A stretch of DNA of 35,000 bases from Bigelowiella natans CCMP2755 (taxonomy: Eukaryota > Cercozoa > Chlorarachniophyceae): contig ADNK01003366.1 of the NCBI GenBank assembly GCA_000320545.1, forward strand, positions 1 through 35,000, read 5' to 3'. Of the stretch, positions 34,015-35,000 are shown in pieces. Below the pieces are notes generated by a model, which worked only from the letters and a program-made list of their open reading frames with translations, ran no database searches and was not told the DNA's origin. The translations under genes were made by a program, and so were the position numbers. Positions within the stretch are counted from its first letter, which is position 1, and each line of letters begins with the position of its first letter.

Positions 34015-34964
34015 TCAGCTTAAACTGGCCTCGATTTGAAGGAGGCGATTATACTTGTCCACATTCTGGGATCCGAGGAGACCTCCAAATTTGGCAAACC
34101 GCGCCCCGACTCCCACTGCAAAATCGGCTACGAACGTATCGTTAGTGTCCTCTCCCCCGCTCACAGTGACGTCCAACTTCGATTCCATCATATCAACTAC
34201 TAGGTTCGTGGCTTCTGTGAGCGTTACAGAGTTCTCCACCTTCAAAGAAACATTGGCAGCAACCTTGCTAAGCGTCTTGATTTGCTCCTTCCCAGCACTT
34301 TCCGAGATCAAAGTGTAGGTATTTGCCTGATTGATGGTGATGATGATAATGATGATAATGATGATGAAAAAGGGTGGGAGGCATCATGATGATTGCTAGA
34401 CTGGTTAATGTAAACAATGATACGTGAAACAATTCCATGTCGCTTTTGACCCCCAGCAGCAGCAGCAGCAGCAGCAGCCAATATATACAACGACAAGCAT
34501 CATGTCAGTACTGCTACTACTACTGCTACTACTACTACTATGTCCATCATCATCATCATCATCATTAGTACTGCAACTACCAGTAGAAGCAGTAGAAGTG
34601 GTAGTGGTGGTAGTAATAGTAGTAGTACCTTAAGATCCTCATCTTCCGAAAGAGTAGCTGTCAGTTTGCTCCATCCTTCCCCAGCTGCATGATCCACTGC
34701 CGGGTTCAGTGGGTTGATCAACGTCTTGAGGCCAGGGTTGTCCTTGGCTAAACCAACGTAAAACTGAATAGCTTCATCAAGTCCTTTTGCCTTGTCCTTC
34801 TGTTTCATCACGTACCCAGTTCCCTCCCATGTCCCTCCATTTACTGCAAGACCGACTTCATTCCAAGAGTCAAGGCCTGCAGCAGTTGCTGCCTCTGATA
34901 CCAGTTTGAGGGCTTCTGACAGATCAGCAAGTGGGGGAGAATAACCGCCAGATGGACATCCCGC
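34015..34964 (-). CDS. enolase-like protein, 3' part, probable pseudoenzyme
   Basis: The C-terminal barrel of an enolase-superfamily protein; the gene continues beyond the right edge. Two exons, 34964-34629 and 34326-34015, join in phase 0 over a 302 bp intron, giving 215 residues. SGGYSPPLADLSEALKLV aligns with the enolase GGFAPN loop and helix. KVAANVSLKVENSVTLTEAT aligns with the KVNQIGS segment and keeps the lysine. NDTFVADFAVGVGARFAKFG and DKYNRLLQIEASL match the conserved C terminus. The metal- and substrate-binding motifs are changed. GDEGGF is CPSGGY, the SIEDP segment reads LINPL, the GDD segment is near EDEDLKANTYT, and SHRSGE is VSGGED, losing the His-Arg-Ser triad. I infer a non-glycolytic, ENO4-like or scaffold role. 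The start and N-terminal half are not in the window. Confidence 0.85.
34327..34628. repeat. microsatellite-filled intron of enolase-like gene
   Basis: The single visible intron contains GAT, AGC and TAC/ATC runs. On the coding strand it starts GTACTACTACTATTACTACC, so the TAC repeat begins at the donor. Confidence 0.8.
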
Positions 34965-35000
34965 CTAGTAGTTAGTAGTAGTCAGTCGGTCAACGAGTGA

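Noticed and set aside
1-35000. tRNA, rRNA or other structured RNA genes
   Set aside because: None could be recognised by eye on either strand; a covariance-model scan would be needed to exclude them.

Overview
The window is nuclear DNA of a eukaryotic microbe, probably a free-living protist or alga. Genes are split by many short GT-AG introns (mostly 42-310 bp), no prokaryotic operon signals are visible, and stop usage (TAA, TAG, TGA) fits the standard code. A tandem AP2 gene and a class C GPCR of the GABA-B layout would suit a stramenopile, alveolate or similar lineage, but nothing here fixes the taxon. All gene models below were spliced by eye. The recognised genes were accepted because the reading phase closes across every junction; models where it does not close cleanly are marked.

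Layout: 475-2615 (-) unrecognised 11-exon gene; 3013-3713 (+) proteasome beta subunit PSMB2; 4786-10414 (-) ABCG-type half transporter with a Cys-rich N-terminal region, 19 exons; 10473-10787 (+) small Cys-rich exon pair; 10997-12579 (+) AP2-domain protein; 13568-13949 (-) 64-residue membrane protein; 15320-20204 (-) RING-H2 ubiquitin ligase with a SUMO-interaction-like motif, 16 exons; about 20.8 kb to 26649 (+) ASCC2-like CUE protein, 17 resolved exons; 27518-28064 (-) doubtful secreted protein; 28284-33097 (+) class C GPCR, 33 exons; 34015-34964 (-) 3' part of an enolase-like protein that lacks the usual active-site motifs and runs off the right edge.

Genes almost strictly alternate in strand, making divergent pairs with short shared upstream regions (58 bp at 10.4 kb, 219 bp at 28.1 kb) and convergent pairs separated by about 1 kb of CTAG/TGCA-rich sequence that holds copies of a dispersed repeat. 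Microsatellites are extremely dense in the introns of the first gene, the RING gene and the ASCC2 gene, and nearly absent from the GPCR gene. In at least eight introns a microsatellite begins at the 5' splice site itself, so that the repeat supplies the GT.

Functionally the genes are a housekeeping mix: protein turnover (PSMB2, RING ligase), ribosome or alkylation quality control (ASCC2), transport (ABCG), transcription (AP2) and signalling (GPCR). They do not form a pathway cluster. The most unusual points are the microsatellite-phased splice sites, the apparently dead enolase-like gene, the SIM-plus-RING protein, and the GPCR that joins a glutamate-receptor-like binding motif to a receptor without a cysteine-rich domain.
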